From the NCBI RefSeq assembly GCF_000517425.1, contig NZ_CP006569.1:3586760-3650759 (forward strand): a stretch of 64,000 bases of DNA, given 5' to 3'. Shown here one piece after another: positions 44,847 to 53,634 of this stretch (position 1 is the stretch's first letter; each line of letters starts with the position of its first letter). Source of the DNA: Sodalis praecaptivus. GTDB taxonomy: Bacteria; Pseudomonadota; Gammaproteobacteria; Enterobacterales; Enterobacteriaceae. A program made the translations under genes and the position numbers. The notes under the pieces were generated by a model that was not told the origin of the DNA, did not search any database, and was given only the letters and a program-made list of their open reading frames with translations.

Positions 44847-45817
44847 TCCATACTTTCTTTAAACAGTTCCGTATCCTCTTTCAACGCCGCTATCAGCGCC
44901 ACCATATCCTGCGGCAGCGGAGCATGCCATTCCATTTCAATCGAGGTGATGGGATGGTAAAGCCGCAGCAAGGTGGCATGCAGCGCCTGGCGATCAAAGC
45001 GGCGCAGCACGTCGTTAAACGCTTCACTAGCGCCTTTCGGCGGCCGAGGACGGCCGCCATAAAGGGGATCGCCCACCAGCGGATGGTTGATATGCGCCAT
45101 ATGGACGCGGATCTGATGGGTGCGGCCGGTCTCCAGACGCAGGCGCAGGCGCGTATGGGCGCGAAAATGCTCCATAATGCGGTAATGGGTCACCGCTGGC
45201 TTTCCCATCGGATGGACCGCCATATGCGTCCGCTTGGTAGCGTGGCGGGCGATTGGCTGCTCCACGGTGCCGCCGGCGGTCATGGTGCCGATAGCCACGG
45301 CTTCATATTCGCGGGTAATTTCCCTTGCCTGGAGCGATTCCACCAGGCGGGTTTGCGCCGGCACGGTCTTGGCCACCACCATCAAACCGGTGGTATCTTT
45401 GTCCAGACGATGAACAATCCCCGCACGTGGCACATCCACAATGGGAGGGAAATAGTGCAACAGCGCGTTCAACACGGTGCCATCGGCATTGCCGGCGCCT
45501 GGATGGACCACCAAATCGCGGGGTTTATTGATGACAAGAATATCGTCATCTTCATAAACAATATTCAACGGGATAGCTTGCGCTTCCCAGCGCGGCTCTT
45601 CTTCGATAATGGCTTGTATTTCAACGGCTTCACCGCCGAGCATTTTCTCTTTGGGCACCGCCGTGACCCGTCCGTTCACCCTCACCCGGCCGTCAAGGAT
45701 CCAGGCTTTTATCCGCGATCGTGAATAATCAGGGAACATTTCAGCCAAAGTCTGATCTAAACGTTGCCCGAGTTGTGATTCATTCACCGTTCCGGTGAGG
45801 TGTTGATGCTGTGCCAT
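44837..45817 (-). CDS. rluD: 23S rRNA pseudouridine synthase D
   Basis: The 326-residue enzyme makes pseudouridines in helix 69 of 23S rRNA, important for ribosome assembly. An S4 RNA-binding domain (about 18-75) precedes the catalytic domain with the HRLDKDTTGLMVVAK motif, whose aspartate is catalytic. The start at 45817 (MAQHQHLTGTV) matches the family; the longer frame adds 25 residues of untranslated leader. It diverges from bamD as in E. coli. Confidence 0.97.
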   Translation of the reverse strand: MAQHQHLTGTVNESQLGQRLDQTLAEMFPDYSRSRIKAWILDGRVRVNGRVTAVPKEKMLGGEAVEIQAIIEEEPRWEAQAIPLNIVYEDDDILVINKPRDLVVHPGAGNADGTVLNALLHYFPPIVDVPRAGIVHRLDKDTTGLMVVAKTVPAQTRLVESLQAREITREYEAVAIGTMTAGGTVEQPIARHATKRTHMAVHPMGKPAVTHYRIMEHFRAHTRLRLRLETGRTHQIRVHMAHINHPLVGDPLYGGRPRPPKGASEAFNDVLRRFDRQALHATLLRLYHPITSIEMEWHAPLPQDMVALIAALKEDTELFKESMDWL

Positions 45818-45948
45818 ATAATGTATCTTCGTTAACGTTGGGTTTTCACGGCGATGCCGTTTAAAATAGTATGCTATTGTAGCTGGTCTCATCCGGGAGC
45901 TAAACGGACAGTCTCCCGGAATAACACTCTGAGGATAAGCAAAACGTC

Positions 45949-46680
45949 ATGATGCGTATGAAATATCTGGTGGCAGCCGCCACACTGAGCCTGGTGCTGG
46001 CGGGTTGTTCCAGTAACAAAGACGCCGTTCCCGATAATCCCCCCTCCGAGATCTATGCTTCCGCGCAGCAAAAGCTGCAGGACGGTAATTATAAAGGCGC
46101 TATCAAGGAGCTGGAGGCGCTGGATAACCGCTATCCGTTCGGTCCCTACGCGCAACAGGTTCAGCTTGACTTGATTTATGCTTACTACAAATCCGCCGAC
46201 CTGCCGCTGGCGCAAGCCTCCATCGATCGTTTTCTGCGGCTTAATCCCACCCATCCGAATGTCGACTACGTACTCTACATGCGTGGTTTGACTGATATGG
46301 CGCTGGACGACAGCGCATTACAGGGATTCTTCGGCGTGGACCGTTCCGATCGCAACCCGGAGCATGCGCGCGCGGCGTTTCGCGATTTCACGCAGCTGAT
46401 TCGGGGTTATCCGAACAGCCAGTATGCCATGGATGCCACCAAACGTCTGGTTTATCTCAAAGACCGGCTGGCCAAGCATGAACTGTCGGTGGTGGAGTAC
46501 TATAACAAACGCGGCGCCTATGTGGCGGTGGCCAACCGCGTTGAGCAAATGCTGCGCGACTTCCCCGATACACAGGCGACGCGCCAGGCGCTGCCCTATA
46601 TGGAAAAAGCCTATCGGGAATTACAGTTGAACGGCCAGGCGGACAAAGTGACGAAGATTATTGCGTCAAACCCGGCCTAA
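45949..46680 (+). CDS. bamD: Outer membrane assembly lipoprotein BamD
   Basis: The 243-residue essential lipoprotein of the BAM complex has a lipobox (VLAGC, cysteine 22) and five tetratricopeptide repeats. It assists folding of outer-membrane barrel proteins, including the inverse autotransporter in this window. Sequence matches E. coli BamD almost throughout ([13 protein letters not shown] start, [13 protein letters not shown]). Confidence 0.98.
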   Translation: MMRMKYLVAAATLSLVLAGCSSNKDAVPDNPPSEIYASAQQKLQDGNYKGAIKELEALDNRYPFGPYAQQVQLDLIYAYYKSADLPLAQASIDRFLRLNPTHPNVDYVLYMRGLTDMALDDSALQGFFGVDRSDRNPEHARAAFRDFTQLIRGYPNSQYAMDATKRLVYLKDRLAKHELSVVEYYNKRGAYVAVANRVEQMLRDFPDTQATRQALPYMEKAYRELQLNGQADKVTKIIASNPA

Positions 46681-46703
46681 CGGCGCGGCGCGGACCAATC
46701 CAG

Positions 46704-46731
46704 ACGGCAGCCTCGGCTGCCGTTTTGGTAT
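46704..46731 (+). terminator. Terminator of bamD
   Basis: GACGGCAGCC/GGCTGCCGTTTT forms a hairpin with a short T-run, 24 bp after the bamD stop. Confidence 0.85.
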
Positions 46732-46920
46732 GGTTAACTTAACAATATTGCCCCATTGTGCTGGCGCTGACAAGAAGATAAAACCCGTTACTGACCCCTG
46801 CTCACAGAACCGATCCCCTCCGCCGCCTTGCCGAAAAAAAAGTGATCCAAATCACACAAAAGATGCCCCTCGCGGGTATGCTTAAACTATGTAGACGGAA
46901 ACACGCAGAGAGGTAGTTCT

Positions 46921-47250
46921 ATGATAATCAACATTACCGGTAAGCAAATGGAGATCACTCCCGCCATTCGTCAACACGCAGAAGAGCGCCTGGCAAAACT
47001 GGCGAAATGGCAGACCCAGCTGATTAATCCACATATTATCCTCTCCAAACAGCCGCAGGGTTTTGTGGCCGACGCGACGCTGAGCACGCCCAATGGGCAA
47101 CTGGTGGCCAGCGCGACCCATCAGGACATGTATCTGGCGATAAACGAGCTGCTGGCGAAACTTGAACGTCAAATCAATAAAGTCCAGCATAAAGGGGAGG
47201 CGCGCCGCGCCGCGGAATGTGTTAAGACCGCGAATTTTATGGCGGTATAA
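46921..47250 (+). CDS. raiA: Ribosome-associated inhibitor RaiA
   Basis: The 109-residue protein binds the 30S A/P-site region in stationary phase or cold shock and blocks translation. The sequence aligns with E. coli RaiA at [17 protein letters not shown] and in its beta-alpha-beta core; the C terminus is slightly short. The 240-bp upstream gap holds its promoter. Position between bamD and pheL matches E. coli. Confidence 0.97.
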   Translation: MIINITGKQMEITPAIRQHAEERLAKLAKWQTQLINPHIILSKQPQGFVADATLSTPNGQLVASATHQDMYLAINELLAKLERQINKVQHKGEARRAAECVKTANFMAV

Positions 47251-47300
47251 CCCCCTTAGCCGGCGGATCTACCCGCGAACGGCAACGTTACCCCCCAATA

Positions 47301-47322
47301 GCGCGCCCCCAGGGCGCGTTTT
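47301..47322 (+). terminator. Terminator of raiA
   Basis: GCGCGCCC/GGGCGCGTTTTA forms a hairpin with a short T-run, directly before the pheL -35 region. Confidence 0.8.
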
Positions 47323-47325
47323 ATA

Positions 47326-47355
47326 TTGACAGGGGGAAAAGCGAGCGGTTACTGT
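47326..47355 (+). promoter_or_regulatory. Promoter of pheL-pheA
   Basis: TTGACA at 47326 is followed after 18 bp by TACTGT, about 33 bp before the leader-peptide ATG. Confidence 0.6.
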
Positions 47356-47387
47356 ACCCCCTTATCCTTCTTTCCAAGGAGTTGACT

Positions 47388-47438
47388 ATGCCGACCACCC
47401 CGTTTTTCTTCGCTTTCTTTTTTATCTTCCGATGCTAG
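47388..47438 (+). CDS. pheL: pheA leader peptide
   Basis: This 16-codon frame, MPTTPFFFAFFFIFRC, has seven phenylalanines and follows AAGGAG. It is the sensor of attenuation: when charged tRNA-Phe is scarce, stalling on the Phe codons prevents terminator formation and lets pheA be read. The E. coli leader is 15 residues with seven Phe. Confidence 0.95.
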   Translation: MPTTPFFFAFFFIFRC

Positions 47439-47485
47439 GAGGCCGGCGCGCGTCGTGTGAGAAATAAAGCGAAGACGAACCGCAA

Positions 47486-47513
47486 AGCCTCCTGAACCAG
47501 GGGGCTTTTTTTG
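47486..47513 (+). terminator. Attenuator of pheA
   Basis: AGCCTCC and GGGGGCT form a hairpin followed by seven Ts between pheL and pheA, the position of the phe attenuator. Confidence 0.9.
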
Positions 47514-47537
47514 TTGGCGTGAAAGGTAACCAATATC

Positions 47538-48695
47538 ATGAATGACAACACTTTATTGACGCTGCGCGATCGGATAAGCGCGCTGGATCTCAAATTGCTG
47601 TCTTTACTGGCGGAAAGGCGCGCTCTGGCACTGGATGTTGCGCGTAGCAAGATAGCCTCGCAACGGCCGATACGCGATATCGCGCGCGAGCGCGAACTGC
47701 TGAAACGCTTAGTCACCGAAGGCCAGAAACTCGACCTGGACGGTTTTTACGTGACGCGACTGTTTCAAATGATTATCGAAGATTCCGTGTTAACGCAGCA
47801 GGCCCTGCTGCAACTGGATCTTAATCATCAAGAGGAACGCTCTGCGCGCATCGCGTTTCTGGGCCCTAAAGGTTCCTATTCCCACCTGGCGGCGCGGCAG
47901 TATGGCGCGCGCTATTTTGAGCAGGTTATCGAGTGCGGTTGCCAAAAATTCGGCGATATCGTGCAGTTAGTGGAAACGGGCCAGGCGGAATACGGTATTT
48001 TGCCGATTGAAAACAGCAGTTCGGGTTCAATCAACGAAGTGTACGATCTGCTACAGCACACCCACCTGTCTTTGGTGGGCGAAATCGCTATTCCAATCGA
48101 TCACTGCGTATTGGTTAGCGGCAGTACCGATCTGGATCGTATCGAGGTGGTCTACAGCCATCCGCAGCCTTTTCAACAGTGCAGCCAGTTCCTGGGACGT
48201 TTCCCGCAGTGGGAATTCGAGTACTGCGAAAGCACCGCCGCGGCCATGGAAAAAGTGGCGCAGCTTAACCGACCCACCGTCGCCGCGCTGGGCAGCGGAC
48301 AGGGAGGGGCTTTGTACGGTTTGCAGGTGCTGGAAAATAACCTGGCCAACCAGCAGGAGAACATTACCCGTTTTATCGTGCTGGCCCGCAAACCTATCGA
48401 CGTCACCGAGCAGGTGCCGGCGAAAACCACGCTTATCATGGCCACCGGCCAGCAGTCCGGCGCGCTTGTCGAGGCGCTGCTCGTGCTGCGGACCCACGGT
48501 ATCGTGATGACGCGCCTGGAGTCTCGGCCGATACACGGCAATGCCCATGAAGAGATGTTTTATATTGATGTGCAGGCCAATTTGCGCAGTACGAAAATGC
48601 AAAAAGCATTGCGCGAGCTGCAGGCAATTACGCGGTCGCTGAAGGTCTTGGGCTGCTACCCGAGTGAAAATGTCCTGCCGGTGGATCCTGAATAA
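47538..48695 (+). CDS. pheA: Bifunctional chorismate mutase / prephenate dehydratase
   Basis: The 385-residue enzyme converts chorismate to prephenate and then phenylpyruvate in phenylalanine synthesis. The chorismate mutase domain (about 1-90, [19 protein letters not shown] type), the prephenate dehydratase domain (about 105-285, [17 protein letters not shown]) and the ACT regulatory domain (about 299-376, with the ESRP motif) are present. It is under pheL attenuation and faces tyrA tail to tail. Confidence 0.98.
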   Translation: MNDNTLLTLRDRISALDLKLLSLLAERRALALDVARSKIASQRPIRDIARERELLKRLVTEGQKLDLDGFYVTRLFQMIIEDSVLTQQALLQLDLNHQEERSARIAFLGPKGSYSHLAARQYGARYFEQVIECGCQKFGDIVQLVETGQAEYGILPIENSSSGSINEVYDLLQHTHLSLVGEIAIPIDHCVLVSGSTDLDRIEVVYSHPQPFQQCSQFLGRFPQWEFEYCESTAAAMEKVAQLNRPTVAALGSGQGGALYGLQVLENNLANQQENITRFIVLARKPIDVTEQVPAKTTLIMATGQQSGALVEALLVLRTHGIVMTRLESRPIHGNAHEEMFYIDVQANLRSTKMQKALRELQAITRSLKVLGCYPSENVLPVDPE

Positions 48696-48744
48696 GCTGT
48701 GCGGGGGCGTCGGCGGCATTCGCCGCGCCCTGCGTGATAACGCC

Positions 48745-49866
48745 TTATTTGCGGCTATCGTTGGCCTGACGCAATAACACGCGACTTTCCGCAAGAAAAT
48801 GGTCGGCATAATCGCCGAACCAGCGGCCGATTTGGGTGAATCGCGCGATGAACGCCTGTTTATCGCCCTGCTCCAGCAACGCGATCGCCGCGCCGAAACG
48901 CCGGTAGTAGCGCTTGATCAACGCCAGATTGTCCTCGGAAGCCATAATGATATCGGCATACAGCTGGGGATCCTGCGCGAAGAGGCGTCCAATCATCGCT
49001 AACTCAAGCCGGTAAATCGGCGAGGACAGCGCCAACAATTGTTCCAGGTCGACATTCTCCTCCGCCAGATGCATGCCGTAGGCAAAAGTGGCGAAATGAC
49101 GTAGCGCTTGAATAAAGGACATGTTTTGATCGTGCTCGACGGCGCTGCTGCGGTGCAACCGCGCGCCCCATACCTGGATCTGTTCCAGGAACCACTGATA
49201 GGCCTCCGGCTGGCGCCCTTCGCAGTACACGACCACCTGCTTTGCCAGACTGCCGCTATCGGGGCCGAACATCGGATGCAGACCAAGAACCGGCCCATTG
49301 TGCGCCGCCAGCATCGCCTGTAGCGGCGCGTTTTTTACCGAGGCCAGATCGACCAAGAGGCAATCTTCCGGTAGCGTCGGCAATTGCTCAATAACCGGCA
49401 CCGTCAAATGAATCGGCACGCTGACAATCACCATTCCCGCATCCGCCAGCAAGGCGTCGGCGCGCGGCCAGTCCTCTTTCTCCAGAGTGCGGACCTGGTA
49501 TCCGGAAAGCGTCAGCATTTTCCCAAACAAACGCCCCATTTGTCCCTGACCGCCAATGATCACTACCGGTCGCAACTGCGGGCACAGCGTCTTAAAGCCT
49601 TTATCGTTTTCGCTGGCGTAGGATTCTCGCATTACGCGGCGCAGCACGTCTTCAATCAAATCCGGCGGTACGCCTAATGCCGCGGCTTCCCGACGGCGAG
49701 ACGCCAGCATTGCCGTTTCACGATCGGGGGCATAGATAGGCAGACCGGCGCGGCTCTTGACCTCGCCGACCTCGGCAACCAGCGATAGGCGTTTCGCCAG
49801 TAGATCCAACAAAGCCTTGTCAACCTCATCGATTTTGTCCCGCAGGACGTTAAGCTCTGCTACCAT
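48745..49866 (-). CDS. tyrA: Bifunctional chorismate mutase / prephenate dehydrogenase
   Basis: The 373-residue enzyme makes 4-hydroxyphenylpyruvate for tyrosine. The chorismate mutase domain (about 1-90) is followed by a Rossmann NAD domain ([17 protein letters not shown] near 105) and the dehydrogenase helical domain with HPMFGPD. It overlaps the aroF end by 7 bp, giving the usual aroF-tyrA operon, which is TyrR-regulated in relatives. Confidence 0.98.
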   Translation of the reverse strand: MVAELNVLRDKIDEVDKALLDLLAKRLSLVAEVGEVKSRAGLPIYAPDRETAMLASRRREAAALGVPPDLIEDVLRRVMRESYASENDKGFKTLCPQLRPVVIIGGQGQMGRLFGKMLTLSGYQVRTLEKEDWPRADALLADAGMVIVSVPIHLTVPVIEQLPTLPEDCLLVDLASVKNAPLQAMLAAHNGPVLGLHPMFGPDSGSLAKQVVVYCEGRQPEAYQWFLEQIQVWGARLHRSSAVEHDQNMSFIQALRHFATFAYGMHLAEENVDLEQLLALSSPIYRLELAMIGRLFAQDPQLYADIIMASEDNLALIKRYYRRFGAAIALLEQGDKQAFIARFTQIGRWFGDYADHFLAESRVLLRQANDSRK

Positions 49867-50951
49867 GCCGCGACTTCTCCCCCAGCCTGCCGCAGCGGCA
49901 ACACCGTCAGCAATTCGCCGTGCAGCTGGCGCAGCAAGCTGTCGGTACTTTCCCAGTCAATACAGGCGTCGGTCACCGATACGCCGTAGCGCATATCCTC
50001 ACGCGACAGTTCCGAGGACTGGTTACCGGCATGGATATGGCTTTCCAGCATCAAACCGATAATGGAACGATTACCGGCCTTGATTTGCGCCAGCACCGAC
50101 TGCGCCACCTCTGCCTGACGGCGATAGTCTTTATTGGAGTTGCCGTGGCTGCAATCGATCATCAACGCCGCCGCGAGACCTGCGGCCGCCATTTGTTGCT
50201 CACAGTCAGCGATATCGTGCGGATGATAATTAGGCTGCTTGCCGCCGCGCAGAATAACGTGTCCGTCAGGATTACCGCGCGTTTGCAGCAGACAAACCTG
50301 ACCCGCCTGATTAATGCCCATAAAGCGATGGGCCATAGCCGCGGCGCGCATCGCATTAATCGCGGTGGCCAGGCTGCCGTCGGTGCCGTTTTTAAAGCCT
50401 ACCGGCATGGACAGGCCCGACGCCATCTCACGGTGGGTCTGGGATTCCGTTGTACGGGCGCCAATAGCCGACCAGCTGAAGAGATCGCCCAAGTATTGCG
50501 GGCTATTGGGATCCAGCGCTTCCGTTGCCAAAGGCAGCCCCATTCTGACCAGTTCCAGCAACAAACCGCGGGCGATTTGCAGCCCGGCCTCGACATCAAA
50601 AGATCCATCCATGTAAGGATCGTTGATCAGGCCCTTCCAGCCGACGGTGGTACGGGGTTTCTCAAAATAGACGCGCATAACGATATACAGCTGATCGCTC
50701 AATTCAGCTGACAGGGCTTGCAGGCGGCGGGCATAGTCAAGGGCCGCATCGGTATCGTGAATGGAACAAGGTCCGCAGACCACCAACAGACGCGGATCGC
50801 GGCCGTGGATGATATCCGCAATCGTGCGCCGGGATTCAGCGATAGCGTGCTGCTCAGCCTCGCTTAAAGGAAACTGACGTTTTAATTCTTCGGGTGTGAT
50901 CATTACCTGTTCATCACTGATATGGACATTATTGAGCGCGTCTTTTTGCAT
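49860..50951 (-). CDS. aroF: DAHP synthase, tyrosine-sensitive type
   Basis: The 363-residue class I enzyme condenses phosphoenolpyruvate and erythrose 4-phosphate at the head of the shikimate pathway. Motifs [23 protein letters not shown] and [14 protein letters not shown] mark the active site. The product is a few residues longer than E. coli AroF (356) at the C terminus. Linkage to tyrA identifies it as the tyrosine-sensitive isozyme, and TyrR-like boxes lie upstream. Confidence 0.97.
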   Translation of the reverse strand: MQKDALNNVHISDEQVMITPEELKRQFPLSEAEQHAIAESRRTIADIIHGRDPRLLVVCGPCSIHDTDAALDYARRLQALSAELSDQLYIVMRVYFEKPRTTVGWKGLINDPYMDGSFDVEAGLQIARGLLLELVRMGLPLATEALDPNSPQYLGDLFSWSAIGARTTESQTHREMASGLSMPVGFKNGTDGSLATAINAMRAAAMAHRFMGINQAGQVCLLQTRGNPDGHVILRGGKQPNYHPHDIADCEQQMAAAGLAAALMIDCSHGNSNKDYRRQAEVAQSVLAQIKAGNRSIIGLMLESHIHAGNQSSELSREDMRYGVSVTDACIDWESTDSLLRQLHGELLTVLPLRQAGGEVAAW

Positions 50952-51061
50952 GATACTGATCCTGACTCTATGAGGTGGCCGTAAGGCGTTACATTAAACC
51001 ATTACGCCGATGCGTCTAGAAAGCTACCTTACCAGCAATCGTAAAGTTTTCAATCCAAGAG

Positions 51062-51079
51062 TGTAAATAAATTATTACT
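51062..51079 (-). promoter_or_regulatory. TyrR box-like site upstream of aroF (weak)
   Basis: TGTAAATAAATTATTACT resembles the TyrR box TGTAAA-N6-TTTACA with the left half exact and the right half 4 of 6. It lies about 110 bp before the aroF start. Confidence 0.5.
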
Positions 51080-51246
51080 CACTAGGCCCAAAATCGACGC
51101 GGACAAGGACGGCAGGCCTCTCTTTTCAAGGCAGCGTCGGGTCGCAATAAATTCGCCGAAGGCGCGTGATTCGGCGCTATGATACGCAAGCCGCGACAAA
51201 ATTTAAACCTATTATTGCTCTTAACGTGTCAAACCGCTGGTCCGAG

Positions 51247-51264
51247 TGTAAAAAATAAATTACA
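51247..51264 (-). promoter_or_regulatory. TyrR box-like site upstream of aroF (strong)
   Basis: TGTAAAAAATAAATTACA has an exact left half and a 5-of-6 right half of the TyrR box. It is about 300 bp from aroF and 150 bp from yfiL, so it could serve either. The gap from 50952 to 51412 otherwise holds no gene. Confidence 0.6.
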
Positions 51265-51412
51265 CTCACCGTACAGTTTACACTGCGTCTGCAGGGTTTT
51301 AGGCAAAAAGCGGCTTATCGGCGCATCCGCCCTTCCAGCGGCAAAGGGTCAGTATCCTGTCAACGCGAGTGTGTTCTATGCTTAACGACGTCATTCACTA
51401 GTGATTAGCTTG

Positions 51413-51778
51413 ATGATGATAAAACTATTTCTCATTCCTTGGGCATTGCTCTTGCTGGCAGGCTGTAGCGGCGACGATCTTGCCGCCAGTGCCCCATCAC
51501 GAGATTCTCCATGGCATCAGGCAGGCTATCGCGATGCCGTGGCGGGTAAAGCCGTGCGCGACAACGATACTCTGACGGAGTGGTATGGCACTCCTCAGAT
51601 CGATCGTGAGGACTATTTATCGGGATACTCAGCGGGACAGGCCGAACTCTGCCGCTCGGCCACGCTGCGTGCGTGGGGAGAAAAAGGCCGTAACTTCCCG
51701 GCCAGCTGCGATGGTATCGCCAACGCCGAGCTATTACGGCAACAATGGCAAACGGGAATGGATCGCGCTAGCCGTTAA
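51413..51778 (+). CDS. yfiL: YfiL-like lipoprotein (DUF2799)
   Basis: The 121-residue product starts with a lipoprotein signal (MMIKLFLIPWALLLLAGC, lipobox LAGC) and resembles E. coli YfiL (GYRDAVAGKAVRDND, YLSGYSAGQAE, FPASCDGIANAE). Function unknown. The start was placed at MMIK by analogy with E. coli and has a poor ribosome site; an in-frame start at 51401 is possible. In E. coli yfiR, yfiN and yfiB follow; here the type III locus takes their place. Confidence 0.85.
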   Translation: MMIKLFLIPWALLLLAGCSGDDLAASAPSRDSPWHQAGYRDAVAGKAVRDNDTLTEWYGTPQIDREDYLSGYSAGQAELCRSATLRAWGEKGRNFPASCDGIANAELLRQQWQTGMDRASR

Positions 51779-52495
51779 CGCACAGCGACGCTGCTGGCTT
51801 TAACAAGGCATAATGGCGCGGTTGAGTTAACCCCTGTTATCCCCGGCGACGACTGGGCAATGTGCTTGCCCCGCCCGAGACGCCTTAGCCGTAATAGGCC
51901 TTCTTTGGTGCCCGGACTGATTGATGCCATCGAGGGCAGGTTAGCCGCTAATAAACAAGCGTCAGCGGAATAACCATTACCCCTGCCGTTTTCTCATTTT
52001 GCTGCTCGGCGTCAGGGATATTCTATTATTATGGAATAATAGCTCGTGCTATTCTCAATAACATTTATTCGGTCGTGAGATATTAACGCAACATGAAGTC
52101 AAAAAAACTTACAAACTCTGAAAACGTCGACCGTTGCTCTCGACGGTTATCGCTTTCTCGATTTCATTACGCGCTAGCGGTTAAAACCTCGTTAGTCGCC
52201 ACAGGCTAAAAGCCGTTTTTGCTGTTCAGCTTGTTTAAACCCTGCGCTGTCTATTCTTCCGTGAAGATTCCCAAAGGGGCCGTTAACTCCCGACGATAAT
52301 TTGAAAAGTTACGCGTTGCGCTAAACTTATCCTTTCTAATATACGCTCAGAAGAAACACCATGCACATTTGACTAAGAAGCCGTTGAGATCGATGCGCGG
52401 CTCGCTAAAGAGAATAGTCAACTAAGTTAGAATGTAGTAGAAACAATAACGCGATGCCTGAAGAGATAACGACAACAGGGTCTGGCAGACTTTTC
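51779..52495. other. 700-bp non-coding border between yfiL and the type III locus
   Basis: No gene is supported. At 52023-52042 CTATTATT-ATGG-AATAATAG is a perfect inverted repeat of 8-bp arms. The AT-richer composition from about 52010 on suggests that the acquired type III region begins in this gap. Confidence 0.6.
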
Positions 52496-53251
52496 TTAAT
52501 GAATATTGAAAATATCACTTCCGGTATAGCATTTCGTTAACTCTGACTTCACATTGGTACTTAACATAGCTGTTTTTGTAACATCGCCATATAAGATCAC
52601 ATAATCATCCTTCACTTCAACATTCTTTACTTCCGAGCGAGGGATTACCATGAGAACCTCTTTATCCTGGGGTTGGTAAACCAGGGGTACTTTAGGCTTT
52701 AAACTGCAATACACCCCGTAGGATGCCGGTATTAGTAATAATAAAATCAATAACCTACACGCCCACTTCCCCACTCTACCGCCAGGCGGATAGTGGGGCG
52801 GCGGCGGCGTTGAGGGATGCCGATCTTCGGAAGGAACAAAATAGTCTTTGTCGGGTACAACATCATTATTTTCTTCCGAAAAATCAATTATTTTAACGTC
52901 GTTTTCTTCCTCGTACTGAGGTTCAATACCTAAACGATAGCCTAATTTAGGGATGGTTAAAATGATGTTTTTCCCATTCTTCTTAAGCAACTTCCTTAAA
53001 GAGCGAATGACCTGCGCGATGCTATGGGACGTGACATATCCACCGCCCCACACCTCATCCAAAAACTCGGAATGATGCACCGGATTTGGATATTTCTTGC
53101 AGAGCAGAGCCAAGACCTCGGACTCCTTCTTGCGTAGCTGATGGAGAGTACCCTCTAATTCCAAGCAGCGTTTTTTTGGATAAAAGGTAAAACATGATGT
53201 AATTACCTCAATGGGTTCTTTATAAACATTAGCTAACTTATCTTCGGTCAC
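52496..53251 (-). CDS. ToxR-like membrane-anchored winged-helix regulator
   Basis: The 251-residue protein has an OmpR/ToxR-type winged-helix DNA-binding domain (about residues 20-108, with HHSEFLDEVWGGGYVTSHSIAQVIRSLR), an acidic then proline-rich linker (STPPPPHYPPGG), one membrane segment (about 163-183) and a 65-residue periplasmic tail. It would bind DNA from the membrane and sense a periplasmic cue. The GTG start follows GGAATAAG. It lies downstream of the type III genes on the same strand with a separate 120-bp gap, so it is a candidate regulator of them. No close named orthologue is recognised. Confidence 0.75.
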   Translation of the reverse strand: MTEDKLANVYKEPIEVITSCFTFYPKKRCLELEGTLHQLRKKESEVLALLCKKYPNPVHHSEFLDEVWGGGYVTSHSIAQVIRSLRKLLKKNGKNIILTIPKLGYRLGIEPQYEEENDVKIIDFSEENNDVVPDKDYFVPSEDRHPSTPPPPHYPPGGRVGKWACRLLILLLLIPASYGVYCSLKPKVPLVYQPQDKEVLMVIPRSEVKNVEVKDDYVILYGDVTKTAMLSTNVKSELTKCYTGSDIFNIH

Positions 53252-53371
53252 AGATCTTATTCCGGGTCGATGTTGTTTTTGTAACTACACTAATGTTTTG
53301 AGCGAGAATTTTCAAGCGAAAATTCATATCAAGTGACAAACCACTAATAAGAAGCCCGCAAATCCTGATAA

Positions 53372-53611
53372 CTAATTCATTATCTCGCCGCCGGAGGAAA
53401 CCACCTGAATCAGGTCAGAAACCTTTAATTTAAGCGTTAAGTCCTTTTCATTAATAATTATACCCTGATCTTCCAACCTTATAATAACATCGATAAGGTC
53501 AACTGAGTCCATCTCAAGATCAAAGAATAATTCGTCCTCCATTTTAATTTCCGATATGGGCCGGCCGGTGACAGCAGATAATGAGCTCATTACAATAGTG
53601 TAGGGTGACAT
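53372..53611 (-). CDS. acpY: Acyl carrier protein of the type III locus (AcpY/IacP-like)
   Basis: This 79-residue protein has the phosphopantetheine attachment motif DSVDL, with the serine at residue 36. Acyl carrier proteins of this type accompany SPI-1 (IacP) and Ysa (AcpY) and support secretion or acylation of translocators. It follows the effector gene by 23 bp, the same place as in Ysa and SPI-1. The ribosome site is weak. Confidence 0.85.
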   Translation of the reverse strand: MSPYTIVMSSLSAVTGRPISEIKMEDELFFDLEMDSVDLIDVIIRLEDQGIIINEKDLTLKLKVSDLIQVVSSGGEIMN

Positions 53612-53634
53612 AATCAGATCACTTTATATTTGGG

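Noticed and set aside
44363..45724. Plus-strand frames up to 266 codons across pgeF and rluD
   Set aside because: Antisense shadows of conserved genes; products have no recognisable domains.
51179..51385. 68-codon frame upstream of yfiL
   Set aside because: It spans the TyrR-like boxes and promoter region and has no family resemblance.
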